Assembly: GCF_900101995.1 (NCBI RefSeq)
Contig: NZ_FNAS01000001.1
Location: 186,001 to 250,000, forward strand
Length of the DNA: 64,000 nucleotides
Direction of reading: 5' to 3'
From: Riemerella columbipharyngis
Lineage (GTDB): Bacteria; Bacteroidota; Bacteroidia; Flavobacteriales; Weeksellaceae
The notes under the pieces were generated by a model. The model did not search any database. It saw only the letters and a list, made by a program, of their open reading frames with translations, and was not told the origin of the DNA. This document shows, piece by piece, positions 39,700 to 50,600 of this stretch. A program made the position numbers and the translations under genes. Numbering within the stretch: the first letter of the stretch is position 1; every line of letters starts with the position of its first letter.

Positions 39700-40221
39700 A
39701 TGCGGAAAGAAGATTGCTATTTTCTTGGCAAAATTACTCGTAAGCACGGTCTAATGGGAAGTGTGGTCTTAAAATTAGATACAGACCAACCTCATTTTTA
39801 CAATAAATTGGAATCAATATTCGTGGAAATAAACGGACTATTGGTTCCTTTTTTTATTGAAAAACAGCAATGGCAGAGAGCAGACTCTAAAATTATTACT
39901 TTTAAAAATATTGCAAAAAATATGGTGGAACAGTCTCTTGGGAAGTCTGTCTATTTGCCGCTCGCTACTTTACCTCGTCTGGAAGGTAAACAGTTCTATT
40001 ATCATGAAGTGATGGGGTTTTCTATCTTCGACGAAAAAGATACCTTATGCGGTATTATAACTTCTATCAATGACCAAACAGCACAGCATTACTTTATTTT
40101 GGATTTGAAGGGGAAAGAAGTCATTATCCCAATAATAAAAGATTGGATTTTAGAAGTAGATAGGGATAAGCATTTTCTAAAAATGAACCTTCCTGAAGGT
40201 CTTTTAGAAATTTTTGATTAA
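39700..40221 (+). CDS. rimM: Ribosome maturation factor RimM
   Basis: 173 residues. It assists late 30S assembly around the head, binding S19. N-terminal RimM barrel: CYFLGKITRKHGLMGSVVLK, LDTDQPHFYNKLESIFVEIN; C-terminal PRC-barrel: KQFYYHEVMGFSIFDEKDTL, CGIITSINDQTAQHYFILDL and VIIPIIKDWILEVDRDKHFL, then MNLPEGLLEIFD. Full length. Co-transcribed with rpsP (12 bp apart). Confidence 0.95.
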   Translation: MRKEDCYFLGKITRKHGLMGSVVLKLDTDQPHFYNKLESIFVEINGLLVPFFIEKQQWQRADSKIITFKNIAKNMVEQSLGKSVYLPLATLPRLEGKQFYYHEVMGFSIFDEKDTLCGIITSINDQTAQHYFILDLKGKEVIIPIIKDWILEVDRDKHFLKMNLPEGLLEIFD

Positions 40222-40299
40222 AACCGTTTTTTTATATTATTTCAACTAATATTAAATATCTCTATTTTATTCATATTTAGGGATAATTAACATAAAAAT

Positions 40300-40914
40300 A
40301 TGCCGGCAAAAATATTAAAAATATATCCTGATAATCCTCAGGAGAAAGCTATAGAAGAAGTGGTGAAATGCCTAAGAAGCGGAGGGCTGATCATCTATCC
40401 ATCCGATACGGTATATGCATTGGGCTGTGATATCAATCATCTGAAAGCGATGGAAAGACTTGCTGCTTTGAAGAAAATAAGATTAGATAAATCTAAATTC
40501 TCGATTATCTGCAATGATTTAAGTCATTTGTCGGGGTTTACGAAACCTATTGACAATAGCGTGTTTAGACTTCTTAAAAGTCATATTCCTGGACCGTTTA
40601 CTTTTATATTAGAAGCAAATAAAAATTTACCATTGGCATACAAAGGTCACAAGACAGTGGGGATAAGAGTGCCGGACCATACTATTCCGCAATTGCTTAT
40701 AGAAAAATTAGGAAATCCCATAGCATCTACTTCTATCCGAGATAAAGATGAGATTATAGAATACCTTACAGATCCTGAATTGATAGCAGAGAAGTATTAC
40801 AATGTGGTAGATTTGATTATTGACGGGGGCTATGGTGATAATGTCGCTTCTACCATTGTAGATTTGACTTCCGGAAGTCCTGAGATTGTAAGACAAGGTA
40901 AAGGAGAGCTTTAA
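40300..40914 (+). CDS. Sua5/YciO/YrdC-family protein (threonylcarbamoyl-AMP synthase type)
   Basis: 204 residues. Motifs of the YrdC-like fold: GGLIIYPSDTVYALGCDINH, LAALKKIRLDKSKFSIICND, FTFILEANKNLPLAYKGHKT, VGIRVPDHTIPQLLIEKLGN and PIASTSIRDKDEIIEYLTDP. Members make threonylcarbamoyl-adenylate for tRNA t6A37. The IASTSIR segment (family ASTS/TSAN) and the YciO-like closing make it either TsaC/Sua5 or the close paralogue YciO. This cannot be settled by eye. It lies 18 bp before yaaA. Confidence 0.87.
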   Translation: MPAKILKIYPDNPQEKAIEEVVKCLRSGGLIIYPSDTVYALGCDINHLKAMERLAALKKIRLDKSKFSIICNDLSHLSGFTKPIDNSVFRLLKSHIPGPFTFILEANKNLPLAYKGHKTVGIRVPDHTIPQLLIEKLGNPIASTSIRDKDEIIEYLTDPELIAEKYYNVVDLIIDGGYGDNVASTIVDLTSGSPEIVRQGKGEL

Positions 40915-40932
40915 TTCTAAAATATTATACAA

Positions 40933-41691
40933 ATGAAAATATTATCTTCACCGGCAAAGTTAATGACAGTAGAGGATTATCCTAAAAATGCTAAAACGAC
41001 TGTACCTCATTTTATAAAAGAAGCTGAATTTATACAATCTTTTCTCAAAGAGAAAACACCGCAGTATTTATCAGAGCTTATGGAAATTTCGGATAAGCTG
41101 GCAGATGAAAATTGGGAGCGTAATCAAAAGTGGGTTCCAAATCCCCAAAAGAATGAGTGTGCTCCGGCTCTGTATGCATTTACGGGCGAAGTTTATAGGG
41201 GGTTAGACGCTTTGTCTCTCGATACTGATGCTGTGGCGTATTTACAAGAAAATTATAGAATTCTGTCCGGATTGTATGGCTTATTGAAACCTTCGGATAA
41301 AGTGATGCTTTATCGTTTAGAGATGGGAAGAGCTTTTGAATTCGACAAATACAAAAATCTTTATGCTTTTTGGAAAGAAAAAATAACACAGCAGCTCAAC
41401 CGAGAATTAAATAAAGGCGAGATAATATTAAACCTTGCGAGTACAGAGTATTTTAAGTCTGTGGATAAGAAAAATCTAAATGCAGAAGTGGTAGATTTCA
41501 AATTTTATGAACTAAAAAGCGGAAAGCCTAAAACCATTGTAGTCTATACCAAACACGCTAGGGGATTAGTGATTCGCTATTGTGCAGAGACAAACGCCCA
41601 AACTCTGGAAGATGTGAAAGCGTTTAACTACGATGGCTATATCTTAGATGATAATCTTTCTACGGATAAAGAATTAGTATTTTGTAGATAA
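40933..41691 (+). CDS. yaaA: Peroxide stress protein YaaA
   Basis: 252 residues of the UPF0246/YaaA family: MKILSSPAKLMTVEDYPKNA, LMEISDKLADENWERNQKWV, PALYAFTGEVYRGLDALSLD, YRILSGLYGLLKPSDKVMLY, RLEMGR and NLASTEYFKSVDKKNLNAEV. In E. coli YaaA lowers free iron during hydrogen peroxide stress and binds DNA. Full length. Downstream lies the decayed IS1595-family element. Confidence 0.94.
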   Translation: MKILSSPAKLMTVEDYPKNAKTTVPHFIKEAEFIQSFLKEKTPQYLSELMEISDKLADENWERNQKWVPNPQKNECAPALYAFTGEVYRGLDALSLDTDAVAYLQENYRILSGLYGLLKPSDKVMLYRLEMGRAFEFDKYKNLYAFWKEKITQQLNRELNKGEIILNLASTEYFKSVDKKNLNAEVVDFKFYELKSGKPKTIVVYTKHARGLVIRYCAETNAQTLEDVKAFNYDGYILDDNLSTDKELVFCR

Positions 41692-41749
41692 TAATTTAAG
41701 TTCAAGATAACTTAAGAAGATTTATGGTTTTGTAAATCACTATTAATCA

Positions 41750-42392
41750 ATGAAAAAAAACAAGTATATATTGCTCATTCAAGAATTTCAGAGGCAAAAT
41801 TTAGAGAAATTTTAGATCTATTTTGTATTAATATTAAAGCCCTAAATAAGTGATATTTTTGTGATATTTCCACCTGATAATCAATAAAATATTTGATAAA
41901 ATAAGAGAGCGAATTACAGAAGAATGCGAGAAAGATAAAGGTGAAGTAGAACTTGACGAGAGTTATTTCGGAGTCAAACGGAGTTCGCGAGAAAAGAGGA
42001 AAAGCAAAAGGCAAAATACCTGTTTTGGATATGTTGAAAAGATAAGGAAAGGATATGCTTAAATTATATAAAAAAAACTATAAATGACTGAAATACTATG
42101 TTTTATAAATCAAAATATAGATGAAAAACCAACGCTTTATACGGCAGATTCAAAATCTACGACGGACTTGCCGATTTTGGATACAAGAAGCATTATCATA
42201 TTAGGCATAATGATAATGAATTTGCTTTGGGGTGAAATTATATCAATCGAATAGAAAACTTTGGAGGCTTTGTAAGGTGCGGTTGTCTCGGTTTAGAGGC
42301 ATTCATAAACACAAATTTTACTACCTAAAGGAATATAAATTTAGGTACAATAACAGAGATAAAAAATTGTATTTTTGTCTGTAAAAATTGAT
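41750..42392 (+). mobile_element. Decayed IS1595-family transposase
   Basis: Pieces of one transposase occur in the right order but in different frames: AHSRISEAKFREILDLFC (about 41773), IFDKIRERITEECEKDKGEV and ELDESYFGVKR (about 41890-41980, with the first catalytic Asp of the DDE set), DGLADFGYKKHYHIRHNDNE (about 42158-42220), then KLWRLCKVRLSRFRGIHKHK and FYYLKEYKFRYNNRDKKLYF (about 42256-42380). These match ISXO2-like (IS1595-family) transposases. Several frameshifts and a missing middle part make it non-functional. I could not identify terminal inverted repeats. Confidence 0.85.
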
Positions 42393-42440
42393 ACAAAAAA
42401 GCCGCTTAAATTATGTTGAACCTTGTTTATTTTAGCCCTT

Positions 42441-42935
42441 ATGAAAAAAATACTTTTGCTGTCGGATACTCATTCCTACATAGATGATAGAGTTTTAGAT
42501 TATACCCAGAACTGTGATGAAATATGGCATTGCGGCGATTTTGGAAGTGTCAAAGTAGTAGAAGTGTTAGAAAGAATAAAACCACTGCGAGGGGTCTATG
42601 GCAATATAGATGGACACGATATAAAAGCGTGTTTCCCGGAAGTTTTGGTATTTGAATGTGAGAAGGTAAAGGTGCTGATGATACATATTGGCGGCTATCC
42701 TAAGAGGTATTCGGCATTAGCAAAAAAAGAACTATTAAAATACAAGCCACAGCTATTCATCAGTGGGCATTCTCATATCCTTAAAATAATGTATGATAAG
42801 GATTTCAATCTTCTACATCTCAACCCCGGTGCTGCCGGAAAACAAGGCTGGCACAAAATGAGAACGATGCTGCGTTTTTGTATTGACAATGAAGAAATAA
42901 AAGATCTTGAAGTCATAGAATTGGGGGCAAAATAA
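42441..42935 (+). CDS. YfcE/MJ0936-type metallophosphoesterase
   Basis: 164 residues from the ATG at 42441. Calcineurin-like phosphoesterase core: MKKILLLSDTHSYIDDRVLD (metal-binding D-x-H), IWHCGDFGS, VYGNIDGHD, VLMIHIGGYP and FISGHSHILKIMYDKD, then HLNPGAAGKQGWHK. Members are small cytoplasmic phosphodiesterases; the natural substrate here is not known. A near-consensus TATTTTAG lies five bases before the ATG. The next gene starts eight bases after its stop. Confidence 0.9.
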   Translation: MKKILLLSDTHSYIDDRVLDYTQNCDEIWHCGDFGSVKVVEVLERIKPLRGVYGNIDGHDIKACFPEVLVFECEKVKVLMIHIGGYPKRYSALAKKELLKYKPQLFISGHSHILKIMYDKDFNLLHLNPGAAGKQGWHKMRTMLRFCIDNEEIKDLEVIELGAK

Positions 42936-42943
42936 TAAAGACG

Positions 42944-43453
42944 ATGAAAATAGGTGACAAAGTTTCCGTGATTGACGACAATCTAAAAGGTACAATCACA
43001 GCGATAAACGGAGATACCATTACGCTAAAAGACGAGCATGGCTTTCAGTATCATTACCATAGAAAATATTTGGTAGTTGTTGTCGAAGATTTGTACCAAG
43101 ATATCATTCCGAGTAAAAAGAAGGAATACATACCACCTAAATCCCAAAAATCTAAGAACAAACATCTTACATTGGATTTACATTTTGACAAATTGGTAGA
43201 ACATCCGGATAAATACGATAGCGTTGATCGGCTGTTTATCCAAAAAGAAAAACTTATGGAAACAATAGAGTTTTGTGAAACTAACCATATTCCAAAACTT
43301 GAAATCATACATGGTATAGGCAGCGGCACTCTGCAAAAAATGGTTTATGAGGTTTTGGAGAGCAAAGGCAATGTAGAATTTGACCGTTCGGATTTTTTCT
43401 ATCATCAGTCGGGGACTATTATGGTGAGCTTTGTTAAGTCAAAAATTTTTTAG
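42944..43453 (+). CDS. Smr-domain protein
   Basis: 169 residues. The N-terminus (about 1-45: MKIGDKVSVIDDNLKGTITA, INGDTITLKDEHGF) looks like a small KOW/SH3-type barrel; the C-terminal half is an Smr domain with LTLDLHFDKLVEH (L-D-x-H) and KLEIIHGIGSGTLQKMVYEV (H-G-x-G-x-G-x-L). Smr domains have nicking or RNase activity and occur at the end of MutS2. This stand-alone version is typical for Flavobacteriia (DUF2027-like). It follows the phosphoesterase gene in one unit. It ends in TAG. Confidence 0.88.
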   Translation: MKIGDKVSVIDDNLKGTITAINGDTITLKDEHGFQYHYHRKYLVVVVEDLYQDIIPSKKKEYIPPKSQKSKNKHLTLDLHFDKLVEHPDKYDSVDRLFIQKEKLMETIEFCETNHIPKLEIIHGIGSGTLQKMVYEVLESKGNVEFDRSDFFYHQSGTIMVSFVKSKIF

Positions 43454-43516
43454 TTTTTTTGAGGATAAGAAATATTTTTTATTTTTGTAAAATGTTAGTT
43501 TTAAACAATAGATATT

Positions 43517-43705
43517 ATGGTAGGAACAATTATTCTTTCTGTTATTTTTATTGCAGGGATTGTATAGATTGGCTATGATCTGCTTAGCAAATTCATCAAC
43601 AAAAGAACATTCAAAGAATACGAAAAAGAGTACAAAGTATTATTATTCTTAGTTTTGGTATCCGGACTATGTGACAAAATCTATCGTATTATCGAACATT
43701 TTTAG
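43517..43705 (+). pseudogene. Small membrane protein frame interrupted by TAG
   Basis: ATG at 43517 begins MVGTIILSVIFIAGIV (membrane helix), meets TAG at 43565-43567, then continues in the same frame as IGYDLLSKFINKRTFKEYEK, EYKVLLFLVLVSGLCDKIYR and IIEHF to TAG at 43703. With the first TAG read as a sense codon it would be a 62-residue protein with two membrane helices. The layout suggests one gene with a nonsense change, but I cannot name the family, so the call is tentative. Confidence 0.45.
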
Positions 43706-43738
43706 TTAATAAAATAATTTTTGGTTTTTTTATTTTCT

Positions 43739-43767
43739 GCCGCCTAAATTTTTCTGGCGGCTTTTTT
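43739..43767 (+). terminator. Terminator before the DUF3822 gene
   Basis: GCCGCC and GGCGGC arms with an 11-nt AT-rich loop and a T6 tail. A strong intrinsic terminator ending the phosphoesterase-Smr-small protein transcript. Confidence 0.9.
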
Positions 43768-43793
43768 ATGCTTTTGGATTGAAAATTAATAAC

Positions 43794-43801
43794 TAACTTT
43801 G
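43794..43801 (+). promoter_or_regulatory. -7 element of the DUF3822 gene
   Basis: TAACTTTG matches TAnnTTTG, 19 bp before the ATG at 43821. Confidence 0.5.
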
Positions 43802-43820
43802 CAAAAGTTCATTCTTAAGT

Positions 43821-44537
43821 ATGAGGAATTTAATTTTACTTTTTACCAAAGATGGTTTGCAATATCAGATTGCAAAAGGAAAAAATATAATTGATGAAAA
43901 AGCCTTTTTCAAAACGAGAGAATCTTCCGGTAACTTTATCGATGGAGAACTGTCTAAGGCACTCTGTGAAACAGATTTGAAAGAAGTTTATGTAATCTCG
44001 GCTATTAATCATTTTTCACTCACTCCGGAAGGATTTGATAGGCACGATATCGGAATGAAAATGATCAGTCTGAATGCCCAAATAGATACAGAGAAAGAAG
44101 AACTTATGCTCTCTATAAATAAAAAATACGGAGTACAGTTTTATTATACTTTTCCAAAAAAAATGTACTTGAAGATAAAAGAAAAAAAACTACCTGTTCA
44201 TTTTAATTTTTCCGGAGAAAAATTTCTCAACAGAATACAGGTTTCCAGCAAAAAAGAAATCCATATCAATCTCTACCATCATCAGTGTGAGTTTTTGGCA
44301 TTGAGTGGCAGGCGGATTATTTTGTATAACAATCTTGATATCAATTCAGAAGTGGATTTTCTTTATTTTATTATGTTTACTCTTAGTAAAATAGGTTTTG
44401 GAATTAGTGAGACTTATTTCTATGTCTATGGTGAGACTACGGAAAACGATACTTTCATCTCTGAGCTGAAAAAGTTTGTAAAACATCTGAAAATTGTATT
44501 TGATAATATTCATAAAAAAAACTTCATTATGGGTTAA
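43821..44537 (+). CDS. DUF3822 family protein
   Basis: 238 residues with the features of DUF3822, a Bacteroidota-specific family with an actin/ASKHA-like layout: LILLFTKDGLQYQIAKGKNI near the N-terminus, AINHFSLTPEGFD, VHFNFSGEKFLNRI, INLYHHQCEFLALSGRRIIL and LYFIMFTLSKIGFGISETYF. Function unknown; in many Flavobacteriia the family neighbours rsmD. No signal peptide, so cytoplasmic. A shared terminator separates it from sprA. Confidence 0.82.
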   Translation: MRNLILLFTKDGLQYQIAKGKNIIDEKAFFKTRESSGNFIDGELSKALCETDLKEVYVISAINHFSLTPEGFDRHDIGMKMISLNAQIDTEKEELMLSINKKYGVQFYYTFPKKMYLKIKEKKLPVHFNFSGEKFLNRIQVSSKKEIHINLYHHQCEFLALSGRRIILYNNLDINSEVDFLYFIMFTLSKIGFGISETYFYVYGETTENDTFISELKKFVKHLKIVFDNIHKKNFIMG

Positions 44538-44560
44538 TCATTAGCTTAAAAAATAAAACT

Positions 44561-44597
44561 AAAAAAGGACGCAAAAGTTTAATCTGCGTCCTTTTTC
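44561..44597. terminator. Bidirectional terminator between DUF3822 gene and sprA
   Basis: AAAAAGGACGCA pairs with TGCGTCCTTTTT around an 11-nt loop. A long stem flanked by A and T runs, between two convergent genes. Confidence 0.92.
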
Positions 44598-44615
44598 TAT
44601 TATGAAAATGAGAGG

Positions 44616-47600
44616 TTAAAATCCACCTATATTGGCTCCTCCTATACTATTACTGCTTCCTCCGAATGTAAAAGTTGCGGAAAACCCTGCTCTAACGGTA
44701 GAAAGCGGAAATGCCGTAGATATTTTATATTTAGTAAAGAGCTGGTCGTAAAAGAATTTAAAGTTAAGGTTTTCAGACATATTATAATCAGCAGAAACCT
44801 TTATACCCATTATCTTTTGTCCTCCGGTAACTTGGGAATCGTCTAATAGGATGTTGCTGATTCTCGTTTTATTATCAAGGAGCGATAAGTCTGCACGAAT
44901 ATTCAAATCGCTTTTTATGATTTTTGTTTTGTTTCCAAATTTCATTTTGAAGCTTAAATCTTTTAGAATATATCCGAAACCTACGACATACTCGGAGCCG
45001 ATGTCCTCTGTAAGTGTATGATTGACTAATCCCAATAAGAACATCCTGTTTCTGTTATATTGAGCCCTAAACTGCATACTATTCCGCATCGTAATATCTG
45101 CCCCTATCAGTGGTGAGAAGCTCTCCGAATACATCACTTGAGAAAAGACATAAGGGTTTAGCCTATCGCCAGATGCATCTTTGCCATTTGGGTTATTATA
45201 AAAGTCGATGTTGGACTGTATTCCCGCAGCAGTATAAGTAGAGGTGTAGGCATTATTTATATCAAACTTCTGGAACAAGCTGTTGATGAAAGGAATATTT
45301 TTAAATCCAGAGTAGGTAATCCTCCAGTTAGGAAGTGGGAACTTCGGTTTCGTAGGGTTCTCCATTTTAGATGAAGTTTTCCCTTTAACTGCAGAGCGGA
45401 AAGCCGGTATTAAAATATAAGTATTAGCTATACTATATCCTTCTACGAAGCCATTATTGTCTACCAATCCTGTATTTTCATTAGAAATTTGTCTGGCAAT
45501 AATTCTCATATTTCTATAAATTTCGTTGCCGTCTTTGAAACTTGTAAACAATAAGAAATCGCTGTTGGAATAGCTAAGGGTTTCATTACCGAAAGAGAAC
45601 TGAATACCGTTTGCTGGATTGTGGTCCAAATCAATATTAAAGCCTCCTTGAATAAAATTCCTATTATAAGATCTTAGGACATTCAGGTCTATTTTTAAGT
45701 CTTTGATAGGTTCTATTGTTACATTTCCGGTAATGTTTTGGCTATTAACCTGTGTATAAGGGTCGTTGAGATACTCTGAATTGGTAAGCCAGCCTCTCTC
45801 TATAGCTATTCTTCTGATATCTGCTTGAGAACCTAATAAAAATCCGGTGGTAGGGCCGCCTATGCTTTTACCGTATCCGAAGAAATTAGGATTTGATAAG
45901 ATTCCGGGTAGTGCCGTACCATTAGTTTCATTATAGCTGAAATTCATTTGCTTTATAGAGGTAAGCAAAGACAATAGCTGCTGTCCGGCAGAAAGATGAT
46001 TTTTGAATCTATAACTTTTGAATTTGAATTTTCTTTTATTATTCTTATTAGCAAAGGCTTTTTCGTAAACTTGGTTTAGAGAATCTATTTCTCTGTCTCG
46101 TCCTCTTCTTATGGAATCTATTTTCTTGAAGGCTTTGAATTTCTTAAAGAAAAAAGGAATATCCATAGAAGCTGTTGCTACCTTGTTATTATTATTCTGG
46201 GAAAGGTTCCCTAAATTTCCATCTGGGCTGTTAAGCAGTACCGAAGATCTTGCACTCCAATTGTATTGGAAGCCGTAGCCCACCTCGGCGGTTATGAAAT
46301 CCAAGTAAGGAAAATACTGGAACGGCAGCTGATAATTTAGGGTCACTCTGTGGTTGTACAATATAGGTCTTCCTACTTGGAACGGACGCTCAAATATAGA
46401 AGAAGTATTCATATTAGAGAGGTTCCATTGGTCGTTTAGTGTTCTTGTCGCCGAAGAGATATCCAGTTTTAGTGACTTGGAAAGATTGAACCCAAGATTG
46501 TACTGCCATCCGAAATAGAAAGTTCCGTTTCGCAGTGTTCCAAAGTTTTGTGAAGAGTTTCCGTTATTTATTAAAGCTTCTATATTTCGGAACTCTATTT
46601 CATTATAATCTCTATCCAATTCTGTACGGAAAGAAAATCTTTTAGGCAATGGGTTGATATTAAATTCTTTAATCCATCTAAGGTACTTATAAGATTTTGC
46701 CGTATCGCTGATCAACTTATCAAACGGTTTAATAGACCAAGGCTTAAAGTTGAAATTATAATCCAAATAAGCTTTGAGATTTTGCCTTAGATTTTTTTTG
46801 GTGTAGATATCTCTATAATAGCTGTCATTATATATGGCTGTAAGAGAGAGGTTCTCTACATCGTAGAATTTAGGTTTTTTATCTGAGTTTGTTCTCTCCT
46901 TGTGCATATTCATTACCCCGAGACTTCTCTGTCTGGTATAGGTTCTTATTATTTTTTTCAGTTGGTTTTTTTTCGCATCGTCTTTGAAAAGCACATCGTT
47001 GTCTAACGGATTATACTTAGGGTCTTCCACCGTCTGTGTATAAGAATAGTTTACAGGGATTTTCATACCTGCTTTTTCCGGTAAGAATTTATCTATGTTT
47101 ACATTAGTATTTACGCTATAGGCAGTGTTATCCGTCTGCTGCCTCTGCATAGGTTTTTGGTCAATGAACCCGAATCCTACAGTAGAGAGAGCTGCATTGG
47201 CATTCACCGAAGCAAAGTCTCCAAGGTTGAAATCTAAGCTAGCATTTCCGGCATAGCCTCCCTTGTCATCTATTCCGGAAAGTCTGAGTTCATCTACCCA
47301 GAGGACAACATCTTTAGATTGGTCTGAGGTATTCCTTACCCCCATCAATACCGTAGTGATGTTCCCTAAACTTGGGCGTCCTTTGGTGTAAATCGTTTTA
47401 TTGGCATCGCCGTACTCTGTATATCTTACTCTTTGGTCGAGGGAGATGCCGCTTTTATCTCTATTGATTTTTGCATTTACGAAATCCTGAAGGTTAAGGT
47501 ACACATTGTTTTCGCTCGGCCATATATCCAAAGGTAATACAGAATTGAGGGAAGTATATTTAAGTGAAGTTTCGTATTCGTAATAGTTATCTGTGGCATC

Positions 47601-50600
47601 ACTACCAAACCGTATGAAGAATTTAAGATTTGGGTCTAATGCATTATTGCTAGTATTTCTCAAATCTTGTGCGTGTACGAATAGTTGGAGGGTTTTGTAT
47701 CTTCTTAAATCGAGATTTACATTTTTGAAAACTCCACGGGAAGCATCGGTAGTTTTAGAAAGATTTTTTACTTTCATATAAAGAGAAGCTTCGTTTTGCC
47801 TTTGCGTACCTGTGGTGCCGCTTAGTACTTGTTGTTCTATTCCCGGAGGCATTACATACGGCGGCGTACCGTTTCCGTTTTCTTCCAAGTTTATGCCTCC
47901 TATATCAAAGTTAGAATTATCTATCTTATAGGCTCCTTCGTTTGCACTATTATTAGTGTTTGATGCAATGTTTTTAGTGAATTTTCTCCAGTCCGATCTT
48001 ACTAAATCCATTGTCCCAAAACGAAGTGTAGAGGTTTGGTCAAAACCTGTAAGGATAAGTCTTTCATAGCGTACATTATTGAGAATGCTGTTACTTGCTT
48101 CGCCGGCATCTAAATCGTATTGCTTAACGGGTACGCGGAAAAGAAACCACTTAGTCTTTCCTTTTTGTCCGTTGGCAAAGGTAACATCTACATTCTTCTC
48201 ATCTACGATAAAGTTTCTGCCCAGCTTCAGTTCATTTGGGCTGAGGTCTATGGTGTATTGATTGTATCTTTCGTTCAAATCGAGATTGTAATCTCCATTG
48301 ATGTCCTCTGTACTTGGAGTCTGTGATGACACTTCTACAGAGTTGGCTTTAGAGTTTCCGTCTGGATTGCGGAAATATTTGTATCTGTGTTCTACCGAAG
48401 AGGCATCTTTACCTTGGAAGCTTTCAGACAGGTAGTATACAAAATCATCTGACGCGGGGTCGGATTGATTAGTTACAGGGTTGATGAAATTTACCCCAAA
48501 TTTTGCAGCTTCTTCTGCATTGTTCAGCCCATCATAGCCTACATCTTGCGACGGCCTATCTCCGCCATCAGATGAAAACGCATATATTACAGGCTGCTGT
48601 TCCGGCTGAGTTCCCCATACCGAAGTAGTCGTTTTGGAAGGAGAGGAAGAGGTGGGCAATCCGTTTTCATACAGTAGTTTTCCGTCTTTTAGTACATCCT
48701 CTGATACATTTCCCAGCTGGAGTAGAAGCTTTGGAGCTCTGCCTAATGTATTTCCGTCTGCATAAGGATCCATCATCCAAAATTCTACATATTCTATATT
48801 GGAATCAGTAAAATTGGAAACCGATACAGGTCTCATTAGTCCTCCCCATCTGTTTTCCGGCAATTCGTCGTTAGGGGAGAGGTTATAAGGTCCTCGGTCT
48901 TTAGGATAGTAGGTTATATTCAAGGTGTTGAGGAAAGTTTGTTCTCCGGCTACAAAATCTCTGTTGCTAAAGATTTCTTTCATTTTCACCCGACGAGTCA
49001 TATTATTGGAAACCGCATCTGCGTTTATTCCATTAGGAGCCTTTCCGCCTACGCCGTAGAAGCGAGGGTCTATATAATACCAAGAAATCAATCCTCTTCC
49101 GTATCCGCTTTTGATATCGTTATTGAGACCGGCATTTGAAAAAATAGGATTGTTTTTGTTTTGCTGAGGTTCCGAAGAGATACTCCAAAATTCAGGATCT
49201 TTAAGTGAAATTTTAGAAGTACTTTGCTCAAAATCATCAATATAGGCTTGGTTGTCTATATCTCTGCTTTGTCCCGGAATCAGGTAGGCTGCTTCCGCTC
49301 GGAAATTCAAATTAGACGGGGCTTCTGTACTTATCAATGGGATTTTATCCGTGAATCTTGTAAGGAAAGGTAGTTCATTATTATACATAATGTTGAGCCC
49401 AAGCATTGTATTGTTTACCGCTTCGTCTCCTACTTGTACTTTTTGAGTGATAGGCCGCTCACGATAATTGACAGCCGTAGCCCCTATTGTAAGGTGGTCG
49501 TTGAATTTTCTTTCAAGGTTAAGCCCTAAGAATCGTTTTCTCTGTATATTGAAATTTATTTGATTTTCAAGAGAGATATTAATGGCTTTTCCGGATTGTT
49601 TTACTTGTTCATTGATAATGTTTACTCTCCCCAAAAGGTAATCTACGGTATAATCTACTCCCTCTACTAGCTGAACTCCGTTGGCAGTTACTTTTACAGA
49701 ACCTTTAGGAACATTTATAGCTCCGAGGGCGATACCATCGCCTTGATTTCCCTTATAGCGTCCTTCTATGGTATATCTTTGTGCCAAAGCATCTTCAGAA
49801 ACTTGCTGTTTTTGTTCGGTGTAGAGGTCTGTGAATACATATTTAGGGTCGTTGCCTCCTAATACGCTAGCAAGGTAGTTTCCAAATGGCTGGGTTTTAG
49901 TAAAGATAAGTTTTCCGTTTTGAGAATCAATGGTAAGCCCTTCTACATAGTCGAATAGGCCGTCTGAACCTAAGGTACTTGCTCCCAAGGAAGCATTATT
50001 GTTAGAAATAGTGCCGCTGTTGCTTCCGCTTATCCCTGAATTTAAGCCTTGTTGTGTAGAGAATTGAGAATCTACATTGCTATTACTGAGGTTGAGTCTA
50101 TCCCAGTTGAATAAACTTAGGAGATTGGTATTCTGTACCGAAGTATTCGGTAGATAATTCACTTTTCCATTTTCAGGATCTCTGTAATAGACATTCAGCA
50201 TAAATTGGTCTTGGCTCACTTGATTGGCATTTAACGAATAAATATTTTTCATCATCAAATTCCACATCGGAGAGGTGGTTTTAACCAAGACATTAGGTTT
50301 TAGTAGTTTAACGATAAGAACGGGGCTTTCTTCTGAAAATTCTCCTACTTTGTAAATTTTCTCGGAGCCGTTTATCGTATATGAATAAGCCACAGCCAAA
50401 AGCTGATTGTCGTTAAGCCTTTGGTTGAGGGAGAGGTAGCCTAATTGTGGATTGAAAGTATATTCATTGTTAGATAGTCGCCTTGCTCTTCTGTTGAATA
50501 TAAATTGCTCTCCGTCGGTATAAGTTTCCGGAGTTCCCAGTGCATTGGCAAAAGTTTTTCCGTTGATGGTATTGTATGCCGCCGTAGGATTCCTAAGTCC

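Noticed and set aside
2302-43567. Reassignment of TAG to a sense codon, suggested by internal TAG codons at 2302-2304 and 43565-43567
   Set aside because: TAG is the normal final stop of several intact genes here (bioB, glpR, hemB, the Smr gene, ruvA), so general recoding is not supported; isolated nonsense changes fit better.
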